A DNA stretch of 18,323 bases from JAYODZ01 sp965660195 (GTDB lineage Bacteria; Pseudomonadota; Alphaproteobacteria; RS24). How positions within the stretch are numbered: the first letter of the stretch is position 1; every line of letters begins with the position of its first letter. Positions 6,864 to 14,252 of this stretch are shown piece by piece. The stretch covers positions 1 through 18,323 of the forward strand of contig CBFHZM010000031.1 of the NCBI GenBank assembly GCA_965660195.1, read 5' to 3'. A model generated the notes under the pieces. That model made no database searches. It was not told where the DNA came from and saw only the letters and a program-made list of their open reading frames with translations. The position numbers and the translations under genes are program-made.

Positions 6864-8741
6864 TTACTCGGCGGCGAGACCATTATTGAGAAAGACGGGC
6901 TTGGCCGGTGGCTCGAGCCCGGTATCTTTAAGGCAAGCGGCTCTTAGATCTTCCACATCACCACCAAAGTCAAATAGCTTCACTTCGCCCGATTTTTGGC
7001 TTAGTTCGGCGCGCAATTTTTCGGTCGCGGCTGCGTCAAGCTTGCAGTCTTTGATCACAACGCCATAGAGATCATTCGCCGCTTCGACGCTGACCAAGCC
7101 TGATAGCACATCTTTCAGGACGCGTTCAGGTTCGCGCGTGAGTGGGTTGCCGACACCACCGCCTCCCCAGGTATTGAAGTAGAGAATGTCATTAGCTTTG
7201 ACTTCAAAGCGGTCGCATTTCGAGGGTAACAGCTCTTGCGATCCATCAGTGCGCACGAGAATTTTCTCGCTGCGGCGGCCGGGACGGCCACCATTTACCC
7301 CCCAAGGGTAGGTCAGCCAGCGGTCGTCATGAATTGAGATCTCACCATCCTCGAGGAAGCGATAACCCATGCGGATGCCATTACCACCGCGATTATAGCC
7401 AGCCCCGCCCGAGTCCATGATGGATTCGTAAGTCTCAATACGAAGCGGGAAGTAAGCCTCGAGAAACTCATTGGGTACGTTTTTAAAGCCCGGCCACAGC
7501 GAGTGCCCGTCTGGGCCATCGCCGATCGGACGAGCTGGAATACCACCAAAGCCAATTTGGTAAAGTTGGTACCAGTCGCCATTTTGGTCGCGTCCCGAAT
7601 ACATGAAGTGTGGGCTGTCTGAGAAGCCAGCACCGCAGAGGAAATCGGGGTTGCCTTGGCCGAGTAGGCCCGACAAGACGTCAAAAATACGCCCCAAAGC
7701 GTGCGTCCGGCAAGAAAGTGCCGCCGGCCGGCGCGGTTTCAAGAGCGAGCCTTCTGGAATTCGGACTTCCATATAATCATAGAAGCCGTCATTAAACAGG
7801 ATTTGCGGGTCGAAGGCTGAAATCATAAATGTACCGCAGAACATTTTAAACATTTCTTCATTGAGGAAGAAATTGATCGAGCCTGGGCTTTGCGGATCGG
7901 TACCATCGAAATCAAAGATCACCCGCTCGCCTTCGCGCCACATCGTGCATTTGATTTTATAGGGGCCGGCACCAAGGGCATCGTCGCAAATATAATCTTC
8001 GAAGAATTGTTTTTCTTCCGGCACCATATCCATGATCAACTGACGCATCGCACGGCAGTTGCGATCGAGAAGCTCGGTCATGGCGGATTGGAAGACGTCA
8101 TCGCCGAAGCGCTCGGCCATCTCAAGGCAGCGGCGTTCAGCAATATTACAGGCCGCGATGACGCCTTTGAAGTCGCCTTCGTTCCAATGCGGCATACGCG
8201 AGTTACGCAGAACGATTTTGATAATGTCTTCTTGCAGCTCGCCTTTGCGGAAGATCTTCACCGGTGGTACGGCGACACCTTCTTCAAAAATCTCGCGTGC
8301 TTCATTTGGTAGGGAACCTGGAACGCGACCGCCAATATCGGTCATATGACCGAAATGTGCGGCCCAGCACAAATGACGTCCATCTTTAAAGATCGGTTTA
8401 ATGACCAGATAATCGTTCAAGTGGCTGACAGCACCATTGCAGCTATAGGGATCATTGGTGAAAATCATGTCACCGTCTTCGATTTTCCCTTCAAAGGCTT
8501 CCATGAAGCCGTGAATAAAGGAGCCGAACTGGCCCACGACCATTTTGCCGTCGCGGTTGGCAATCATTGGAAAGGCGTCACCTTGCTCCCGGATACCAGG
8601 CGACATCGCTGTCCGGAACAGTGTCGCATCCATTTGCTCACGCGCATTGCGCAGGGCGCTCTCAATAATATCGAGCGTGATCGGATCGACGTCGACCTTT
8701 TTGAAGGGGGTGGAATTGGTTTCTAGAATTTTTTCATGCAT
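6864..8741 (-). CDS. hyuB: Hydantoinase B / oxoprolinase-family subunit
   Basis: A 625-residue HyuB-type protein. It shows DPITLDIIESALRNAREQMD (19-38), the NDPY motif (96-99) with SHLND (106-110), and AAHFGHMTDIGGRVPGS (127-143). Near the C-terminus are GGAGYNRGGNG and a GGGGVGNPLTREPERVL segment typical of the family. These proteins form a complex with HyuA; together they cleave or carboxylate substrates with ATP (N-methylhydantoin amidohydrolase, 5-oxoprolinase, acetone and acetophenone carboxylases). The start has an AAGGAG ribosome site that overlaps the hyuA stop codon, and the gap between the genes is only 10 bp, so translation is coupled. The neighbouring N-carbamoyl-amidase-like gene favours a hydantoin-type substrate over a ketone. 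The symbol marks the family, not a proven substrate. Confidence 0.9.
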   Translation of the reverse strand: MHEKILETNSTPFKKVDVDPITLDIIESALRNAREQMDATLFRTAMSPGIREQGDAFPMIANRDGKMVVGQFGSFIHGFMEAFEGKIEDGDMIFTNDPYSCNGAVSHLNDYLVIKPIFKDGRHLCWAAHFGHMTDIGGRVPGSLPNEAREIFEEGVAVPPVKIFRKGELQEDIIKIVLRNSRMPHWNEGDFKGVIAACNIAERRCLEMAERFGDDVFQSAMTELLDRNCRAMRQLIMDMVPEEKQFFEDYICDDALGAGPYKIKCTMWREGERVIFDFDGTDPQSPGSINFFLNEEMFKMFCGTFMISAFDPQILFNDGFYDYMEVRIPEGSLLKPRRPAALSCRTHALGRIFDVLSGLLGQGNPDFLCGAGFSDSPHFMYSGRDQNGDWYQLYQIGFGGIPARPIGDGPDGHSLWPGFKNVPNEFLEAYFPLRIETYESIMDSGGAGYNRGGNGIRMGYRFLEDGEISIHDDRWLTYPWGVNGGRPGRRSEKILVRTDGSQELLPSKCDRFEVKANDILYFNTWGGGGVGNPLTREPERVLKDVLSGLVSVEAANDLYGVVIKDCKLDAAATEKLRAELSQKSGEVKLFDFGGDVEDLRAACLKDTGLEPPAKPVFLNNGLAAE

Positions 8742-8751
8742 AGCGCTCTCC

Positions 8752-10815
8752 TTACGCGATCGGCGAGAGTAAGAGGTTAAGACGCGAGTCTACTTTAGCC
8801 TCGTAGCCCGGTAACACAACCGTGGTCGAGTCCATCTCAGTTATAACAGCTGGACCTTTCACAACATGGCCAGCTTCCAGCTTCGCACGGTCATATATTT
8901 TGCCGTCATGCGTTGCGCCCTCGTAATAAAAGGAGTGATCGCAAATCGCGGCATCTTCGACCTTAGTATTACTGCTGGCGGATTCGGCCGACAGCTCGAC
9001 ATTGGCCGGCGGACCCAAGACGATAGCCCGCAGGTTCACAAATTCCTTCTCATTGGTTAGGCGGAACGTGAAGAGCTGTTCATGCAAGTCGTCAAAGTCA
9101 GCAGAAATTTTATCGAATTTTCCAGCCTTGATGTCTTTCATATCGGCAGGGATCGAAAGTACGAGACCTTGGCCCGAATAACGAATATCGATTTCGTAGC
9201 GTACCTCTACCGTTTTCGGGTCCACATCTCCGCCTTGACCAGCCCCCATGCCGTCTTTGGCACTTTCTGCTAGCGCTAATAGGTCCTCTTCAAGCTTATT
9301 GCCGTCAGCAGCTTTCATATTCACGATAATGGTTTTCGATGCTTCATTCCGCAAGCGGGTGGTCGCGTCGCCATATGCGCAAAGGATCCCTGGGCCGGGC
9401 GGTACGATCACCGGCCAGGCTTGTGTCAATTCGCCTAGGGCATTGGCGTGCAATGGGCCAGCACCACCAAAAGCCATCAATGAGAAGTCGCGGGGGTCAT
9501 AGCCTTTTTCGACCGATACCAAGCGCACGGCGCCGAACATCTTCTCGTTTACAATTTTGATAATGCCTTCAGCCGCTTCCATGAGACTGAGCCCTAAAGC
9601 GTCGGCGACTTTCTGGACTGCTTTCTCGGCCAAATCGGGGCGGACTTCCATGTCGCCGCCGAGTTTTTGTTGCATTGGCAAGTAGCCGAGAACAATATTG
9701 GCGTCGGTCACCGTTGGTTCGGTACCGCCTTTATTATAGGCGGCTGGGCCGGGTACGGCGCCTGCCGACTCGGGACCAACCCGCAGGGCTCTGGTTAGCT
9801 CGGGAACGTGGGCGATTGAGCCGCCGCCCGCACCTATCGAACGCACGTCGAGGGCGCTCGCCCGCACGGTTACGTCGCCCACCGTAGTCTCGCGACGGAC
9901 CAAGGCTTGACCGTTCTCGATCAAAGCCACGTCGGTTGATGTACCACCCATATCAAAGGTGATGACATTATTGAGGCCGGCTTGTTCGCCAACCCAAATC
10001 GCGCCAGCAACACCACCAGCGGGCCCGCTCATCAAGAGATTAACTGGGAAGTTGGAGGCAGAATCAGCTGTCGACAGACCGCCATCTGACCGCAGAATGG
10101 AGAGGCTGGCGCCATCCATAAGCTTTTTGAACTCGCTTTGTAGATTGGAGATATATTTTTCTACTTCGGGGCGAACATAAGAGTTCGCTACAGTTGTGAT
10201 TGTCCGCTCATATTCCTGAAGTTCTGGGATTACCTCGCTCGATAAAGAAACCGGAATGGTCGGTAGTTCTTCGGCGACGATTTCGCGTACTCGTTTTTCA
10301 TGCGCATCATTGGTGAAGCTATTGATCAAACAAACCGTGACGGCCTCAACATTCTGCTCCTTCAAAATGGCGATGTCGGCGCGCAGTTGTTTTTCGTTGA
10401 GGGTCTCATGAACGCTTCCATCGGCATTTATGCGTTCATGCGCTTCGATGGTACATTCGAGTGGCGCCAGAGCTGGTGTTTTTTGATAATAGAGCCAGCC
10501 GCCGAGACCACCGGGAACATAGGACCGCGCAATTTGCAAGACCTGGCGGTAGCCCTTGGTCGTAATCAGACCGACGCGCGCGCCACGACCGGTAAGGATT
10601 GAGTTGGTGGCAACCGTCGTGCCATGTGTAATGGCCTCGATTTGGGAGAGATCAGCGCCAGCAATCGAGCACGCTTTTCGGATCCCGTTCAACACGCCTT
10701 CCGAGCTATCATGCGGCGTCGAAGGTACCTTGGCCGTAAAAAATTTTGAATTCTGAGTATCGACAAGCAGAACATCAGTAAAAGTTCCGCCCACATCCAC
10801 GCCGATTTTATACAT
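8752..10815 (-). CDS. hyuA: Hydantoinase A / oxoprolinase-family ATP-binding subunit
   Basis: A 687-residue HyuA-type protein with an acetate kinase/actin-like ATP fold. The N-terminal phosphate loop is IGVDVGGTFTDV (4-15), followed by THGTTVATNSIL (63-74). The central hydantoinase A domain has TFDMGGTSTDVAL (286-298), RSIGAGGGSIA (325-335) and GPESAGAVPGPAAY (347-360). A later FGGAGPLHA segment matches the second nucleotide-binding half. It supplies ATP-dependent activation of the carbonyl substrate for the HyuB partner encoded directly downstream. GAGGTAG just before the ATG is a good ribosome site. It is the first gene of the operon hyuA-hyuB-yrdC-like and is divergent from an EamA transporter. 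No member-specific residue tells hydantoinase from oxoprolinase or carboxylase; no third small subunit, as in acetone carboxylase, is nearby. Confidence 0.92.
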   Translation of the reverse strand: MYKIGVDVGGTFTDVLLVDTQNSKFFTAKVPSTPHDSSEGVLNGIRKACSIAGADLSQIEAITHGTTVATNSILTGRGARVGLITTKGYRQVLQIARSYVPGGLGGWLYYQKTPALAPLECTIEAHERINADGSVHETLNEKQLRADIAILKEQNVEAVTVCLINSFTNDAHEKRVREIVAEELPTIPVSLSSEVIPELQEYERTITTVANSYVRPEVEKYISNLQSEFKKLMDGASLSILRSDGGLSTADSASNFPVNLLMSGPAGGVAGAIWVGEQAGLNNVITFDMGGTSTDVALIENGQALVRRETTVGDVTVRASALDVRSIGAGGGSIAHVPELTRALRVGPESAGAVPGPAAYNKGGTEPTVTDANIVLGYLPMQQKLGGDMEVRPDLAEKAVQKVADALGLSLMEAAEGIIKIVNEKMFGAVRLVSVEKGYDPRDFSLMAFGGAGPLHANALGELTQAWPVIVPPGPGILCAYGDATTRLRNEASKTIIVNMKAADGNKLEEDLLALAESAKDGMGAGQGGDVDPKTVEVRYEIDIRYSGQGLVLSIPADMKDIKAGKFDKISADFDDLHEQLFTFRLTNEKEFVNLRAIVLGPPANVELSAESASSNTKVEDAAICDHSFYYEGATHDGKIYDRAKLEAGHVVKGPAVITEMDSTTVVLPGYEAKVDSRLNLLLSPIA

Positions 10816-10869
10816 GCGCCTACCTCTTTCGTCGTTGCATTTCTTCGAAGTTGCAGTGTCCCCGTTTGG

Positions 10870-10900
10870 GAGAATATTGTTCTCTTCGCGGCTTTTTCAA
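10870..10900 (-). promoter_or_regulatory. Candidate hyuA promoter with overlapping inverted repeat
   Basis: On the minus strand, TTGAAA (10895-10900) and AATATT (10873-10878) lie 16 bp apart, giving a predicted start about 50 bases before the hyuA ATG. The inverted repeat GAGAA-TATTG-TTCTC (10870-10884) covers the proposed -10, as an operator would. The -35 matches the consensus at five of six positions and the -10 at four. Confidence 0.4.
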
Positions 10901-10940
10901 GGCCTTAATCCTCGGTGATCATTTCCGTGAAATCAAGTGT

Positions 10941-10959
10941 TTTGTATACTTTTTACAAA
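10941..10959. promoter_or_regulatory. GTATAC-containing inverted repeat upstream of hyuA
   Basis: TTTGTA (10941-10946) and TACAAA (10954-10959) are inverted arms separated by 7 bp. The left arm extends into the palindrome GTATAC (10944-10949). The left part TTGTATAC is identical to the core of the perfect operator before the CoA-transferase gene at 14183-14198. It may be a weaker site for the same GntR regulator; this is inference. Confidence 0.35.
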
Positions 10960-11023
10960 GTATTCGGTGTGTCTTTTTTCGGTTTCAAGCCTTGGGAGGA
11001 CTTCTTTTTGCGGAATTTCCTCA

Positions 11024-11033
11024 CGATTAATCG
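11024..11033. repeat. Perfect 10-bp palindrome in the hyuA/EamA gap
   Basis: CGATTAATCG reads the same on both strands and lies in the 320-bp non-coding gap between the divergent hyuA and EamA genes. The same gap also contains the palindromes CTTCGAAG (10843-10850) and AAGGCCTT (10899-10906). It could be an operator; nothing in the sequence identifies the binding protein. Apart from the sites listed, I see no gene or RNA structure in this gap. Confidence 0.25.
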
Positions 11034-11055
11034 TTAATGTGCATTCGGACTTGTC

Positions 11056-11072
11056 AAATTGGTGTACAATTT
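11056..11072 (+). promoter_or_regulatory. Possible -10 and operator of the EamA gene
   Basis: AAATTG (11056-11061) and CAATTT (11067-11072) are perfect inverted arms around GTGTA. The embedded TACAAT (11065-11070) matches a -10 hexamer at five of six positions on the plus strand. No good -35 is seen at the right distance. TGTACAAT resembles the TATACAAT half of the operator at 14183-14198. Confidence 0.33.
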
Positions 11073-11115
11073 AGTGCAGAAATTTGTTAGGGCCAGTGGC
11101 GAGGGGACGCTCTCG

Positions 11116-11136
11116 ATGATGTGGTTCCAAGGGTGA
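11116..11136 (+). CDS. Possible six-codon leader peptide before the EamA gene
   Basis: ATG at 11116 follows GAGGGG (11101-11106) at a good ribosome-site distance and reads MMWFQG before TGA at 11134-11136. The stop overlaps the ATG of the EamA gene as TGATG, an arrangement used for translational coupling. It may be chance, since the frame is very short. Confidence 0.3.
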   Translation: MMWFQG

Positions 11137-12056
11137 TGACTTTTATGGCTGATATCATATCCCCCTATTTATGGGTAATTGCCGCTCTGACCGCGGCGCT
11201 GGGCCAATCCATCCGATCGGTGATCCAAAAACGCTCCCGCCAGGCCTTGGGTATTTTTGGTAGCGCATTTGTTCGTTTTGTCTTTGCTGTGCCCTTGGCC
11301 ACCGTGGTTCTTATAGCCATTATTCCGGACCCGTTGCGCCAGTATACGGATTTTCCACTCGCCTTCTATTTCTGGCTCGCGATGGCCGGAACCATGCAAA
11401 TTCTTCTAACAATCATTCTGGGTTACGCTTTCGAGCAGCGAAATTTTGCGACTTCGATTGCCTTATCCAAAACCGATGTTCTCCAAGCTGCCTTCTTCGA
11501 GATGCTGTTGCTGGCGGTGATCCCCGATACGCGTAGTGCGATTGCCATTGGCATTGGCTTGCTGGCAGTATTTGTCATGGCGAAGGGGCGGGGGTTGCCG
11601 CGTGGTGCATTGATATCGCGCAATTGGCTGTCGGTTTCGCTGGGTTTGGGCGCTGGATTTGCGCAAGCCATGTGTGCCGTCCTTTACCGGGTTGCGCTCG
11701 AGACCCTCGAGGGGCAGGATTATTTTGCCAATGCCATTATGACTTCGGTCGCAGCAATTTACTTTCAAACCCTGTCGCTTGGCCTGTTTATGGTGATTTT
11801 TCATCGGCAGCAGCTGCGCGACAGTTTGCTTAGCGGGCCGGTCTCACTTGCCGCTGGAAGCATCGCGGCGATCACGACCTTTATGTGGCTGTTTGCCTTT
11901 AGTTTGAACGGTGTCGCTCCTGTGCGGATGGTCGGTCAGATCGAAATCGTCTTCAGTCTCATGTTTAGCGTCTGGTTCTTTAAAGAGCGTGTTAGTCGCG
12001 CCGAGCTCATCGGCGCTATCGCAATTATCCTATCGGTTTTAATATTGCTATCTTAG
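11136..12056 (+). CDS. EamA/DMT-family membrane transporter
   Basis: A 306-residue integral membrane protein with about ten hydrophobic segments arranged as two five-helix halves, as in EamA transporters of the drug/metabolite superfamily. The last helices carry the family-typical stretch VRMVGQIEIVFS (263-274) followed by WFFKERVSRAELIGA (280-294). I chose ATG 11136, which overlaps a possible leader ORF stop as TGATG; ATG 11145 is an alternative with an AAGGG site 11 bases upstream. The GTG at 11121 has weaker support. It is divergent from hyuA across a 320-bp control region, so it may move a substrate or product of the hyu pathway, but EamA substrates cannot be predicted. Its stop lies 3 bp from the convergent lyase gene. 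Confidence 0.85.
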   Translation: MTFMADIISPYLWVIAALTAALGQSIRSVIQKRSRQALGIFGSAFVRFVFAVPLATVVLIAIIPDPLRQYTDFPLAFYFWLAMAGTMQILLTIILGYAFEQRNFATSIALSKTDVLQAAFFEMLLLAVIPDTRSAIAIGIGLLAVFVMAKGRGLPRGALISRNWLSVSLGLGAGFAQAMCAVLYRVALETLEGQDYFANAIMTSVAAIYFQTLSLGLFMVIFHRQQLRDSLLSGPVSLAAGSIAAITTFMWLFAFSLNGVAPVRMVGQIEIVFSLMFSVWFFKERVSRAELIGAIAIILSVLILLS

Positions 12057-12059
12057 GGC

Positions 12060-12965
12060 TTAATGCTGAGCTGCCAGTTTTTTGGCGGTCCAGGCCGCTG
12101 TCCGACCCCCGATCGCAGCGCCAATGAAGCTCCCTGCCAAATCGGCGGCCGCTTTAAGTTTACGCTCGTCGATCCCGGTTTCAAAACCCATTTGATGCAC
12201 CAGACTTACGATATCCTCTGTCGCTAAATTACCAGCGGCGCCGGGGGCGAAGGGGCAACCGCCCAAGCCGCCGATTGAGGCATCAAATTTCCGGATCCCG
12301 CAGCTGATCGCGGCGTAGGCGTTGGCCAGGCCGAGTGCCCGTGTGTCGTGAAAATGAGCCGACAGGATCGTGCTGTCGAAATCGCGCAACAGCAAATCGA
12401 ATAATGTTTTCACCTGCATCGGATTTGCGGCCCCGATGGTGTCGGCGACGATCAATTCTTGTGCTCCAGCCTGCCGCATTTGGTGTGCCATGGCAACGAT
12501 CCGGTCAGGGGCGACTTTACCCTCAAAGGGGCATTCAAACGCCACTGATAGATAGGCTTGTCCGCGAATATTATCGGCTTTAGCTTGCGCCATAATTTCA
12601 CCAGCCTGCGCCATAATCGCATCATAGCCCATATTGATGTTTTTCTGGTTCATGGTTTCGGTCGCTGATGGCACCACCGAGACGATCTTGGCGCCAGCGG
12701 CTCGTGCCATTTCATAGCCGCGCATATTGGGCACCAAAACGCTCAAATTGGCGTCGCGCTTGGCGAGCGTTTCCATAATCTCGCTGGCGCCAGCCATGCG
12801 CGGAACCGCTTTGGGGGATACGAAACTCGCGATCTCAACGCCTGGTACGCCTGCGTCTAGCAATGCTTCAATCAGCCGGATGCGGTCCTCGGGGCTGACT
12901 TGCGTCGACTGGTTTTGCAGGCCGTCGCGAGGTCCGACGTCGTTGATAAAAATAAATTCGCTCAT
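12060..12965 (-). CDS. HMG-CoA lyase-like aldolase (DRE-TIM family)
   Basis: A 301-residue TIM-barrel lyase. Family motifs are DVGPRDGLQN (9-18), EIASFVSPKAVPRMA (44-58), the metal site AHFHD with His204 and His206, and GGLGGCPFAPGAAGN (232-246) holding Cys237. HMG-CoA lyase cleaves 3-hydroxy-3-methylglutaryl-CoA to acetoacetate and acetyl-CoA. Most family members have Glu in EVGPRDGLQ; here it is Asp9, which may signal a different or relaxed 3-hydroxyacyl-CoA substrate. ATG 12965 is preferred over the GTG three bases earlier because AGGGA lies 8 bases upstream. It follows the CoA-transferase gene by 37 bp in the same direction, which suggests that the acid is first loaded onto CoA and the thioester is then cleaved. 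Confidence 0.85.
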   Translation of the reverse strand: MSEFIFINDVGPRDGLQNQSTQVSPEDRIRLIEALLDAGVPGVEIASFVSPKAVPRMAGASEIMETLAKRDANLSVLVPNMRGYEMARAAGAKIVSVVPSATETMNQKNINMGYDAIMAQAGEIMAQAKADNIRGQAYLSVAFECPFEGKVAPDRIVAMAHQMRQAGAQELIVADTIGAANPMQVKTLFDLLLRDFDSTILSAHFHDTRALGLANAYAAISCGIRKFDASIGGLGGCPFAPGAAGNLATEDIVSLVHQMGFETGIDERKLKAAADLAGSFIGAAIGGRTAAWTAKKLAAQH

Positions 12966-13002
12966 CACTCTATTCCCTGAAATTGTTTAAGCGGCGCGGT
13001 GA

Positions 13003-14160
13003 TTATTTCCCCAACCAGTCGCGCCAGACCTCTTCATTATGTGCACCCAAAAGTGGCGGTGGCGTGAAGGTCTCGGCATTGGTTTCGGAGAGTTTGATCG
13101 GGTTGCCCGGTACGCGCGCACTGCCATCTACTGGGTGTTGCAGATCAATGATCATATTGCGGGCCAAAACCTGGGGGTCTTCCATCGCTTGCGCAATATT
13201 ATTGACGCGGGCGCAAGGAATACGGCCTTCTTCGAGTTTCGCCAACCAGTAATCAGCATCTTGCTGTTTTAACGCCATATTAATGCGCTCCTCGATAAAG
13301 GCTTTTTGCTTTAAGCGCCCTGGGGCGAATTCAAAACTCGGATCGCGCAGGCTATCATCGTCCAACAGATCAACCAGAACCGGCCAGAAATTTTCCGCAA
13401 CGCAGGCGATCACAATCATATCGGTCTTGGTTGTGAAGGTGTTGTAGGGCACATGCACAAAGTGAGAATTGCCAAGTGGCTTCGGAACTTCGCCTGACAT
13501 CGACACCATGGTCGCCATGTAATTGAGCATGGAGATTTGGCAATCCAGCATTGAAATATCGACATGTTGTCCGCGCCCCGTAGTGTTGCGCGCGTTCAGT
13601 GCGGCCAAAATACCCATCACGGCAAACATGCCGCCACCGAGGTCGCCGATTGGAATTCCGGCGCGGATAACATCTTCGGGGTCTTTGCCCGTGATCGACA
13701 TGCCACCCCCTAACGCCTGTGCGATTTGATCGAATGCAGGTCGCTGAAAGGCGGGGCCGGTTTCGCCAAAGCCTGTTACTGTGCAGGTGATGATGCGTGG
13801 GTTAATTTTTGACAGTGTGTCGAAATCGATTTTTAGCTTTTTCGAGACGCCGGCCGAGAAATTATTCATCACGACATCAGCGACGCTGACGAGCTCGTAA
13901 AATTGCTGCAAGCCTTCCTCGCTTTTCAGGTCGAGGACGACGCTACGCTTGTTGCGGTTTAGGGTAAAAAAATACGCTCCCATGCCATGGATCGAATTGG
14001 CTGGATCTTTCTCTAGCAAGCGGCGCGTGCCTTCGCCCTTAACCGGCGGTTCGATCTTAACCGTATCCATGCCCAGATCTGACAAAATCATCGCGCCATA
14101 AGGGCCAGACAGCATGTGCGTCAGGTCAAGCATCTTAACGCCCTCAAGAGGTTTTTTCAT
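13003..14160 (-). CDS. Class III CoA-transferase (CaiB/BaiF family)
   Basis: A 385-residue family III CoA-transferase, normal in length. It starts with LEGVKMLDLTHMLSGPYGAM, followed by LGMDTVKIEPP, NRNKRSVVLDLK (68-79) and the catalytic Asp173 in IPIGDLGGGMFAVMGILAAL. The block RGQHVDISMLDCQ and the C-terminal IPCARVNNIAQAMEDPQV are also family-typical. These enzymes move CoA between carboxylic acids through an enzyme-bound anhydride on the Asp. The donor and acceptor acids are not visible. TGGAGAAG precedes the ATG as ribosome site. A strong promoter with a palindromic operator sits just upstream, and an HMG-CoA-lyase-like gene follows, so the pair probably forms one induced CoA-dependent pathway. 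Confidence 0.9.
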   Translation of the reverse strand: MKKPLEGVKMLDLTHMLSGPYGAMILSDLGMDTVKIEPPVKGEGTRRLLEKDPANSIHGMGAYFFTLNRNKRSVVLDLKSEEGLQQFYELVSVADVVMNNFSAGVSKKLKIDFDTLSKINPRIITCTVTGFGETGPAFQRPAFDQIAQALGGGMSITGKDPEDVIRAGIPIGDLGGGMFAVMGILAALNARNTTGRGQHVDISMLDCQISMLNYMATMVSMSGEVPKPLGNSHFVHVPYNTFTTKTDMIVIACVAENFWPVLVDLLDDDSLRDPSFEFAPGRLKQKAFIEERINMALKQQDADYWLAKLEEGRIPCARVNNIAQAMEDPQVLARNMIIDLQHPVDGSARVPGNPIKLSETNAETFTPPPLLGAHNEEVWRDWLGK

Positions 14161-14182
14161 CTGACTTCTCCAAAAAACACTA

Positions 14183-14198
14183 ATATTGTATACAATAT
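14183..14198. promoter_or_regulatory. Perfect 16-bp palindromic operator (GntR/FCD type)
   Basis: ATATTGTATACAATAT is a perfect palindrome with the GTATAC core seen in operators of FadR/FCD-type GntR regulators. It overlaps the -10 of the CoA-transferase promoter and the expected transcription start, a position suited to repression. The gene for a GntR/FCD regulator ends 55 bp away on the same strand. Confidence 0.7.
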
Positions 14199-14222
14199 AG
14201 GGGGTGCATTATGAAGTGTCAA
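14194..14222 (-). promoter_or_regulatory. Near-consensus promoter of the CoA-transferase/lyase operon
   Basis: On the minus strand TTGACA (14217-14222) is a perfect -35, followed after exactly 17 bp by TATATT (14194-14199), five of six matches to the -10. It lies in the 92-bp gap between the regulator stop and the CoA-transferase ATG, giving a short leader with the TGGAGAAG ribosome site. The downstream genes can thus be transcribed independently of the regulator gene. Confidence 0.68.
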
Positions 14223-14252
14223 ATTCTATTGTCACCCAGACAGGGTCATCTC

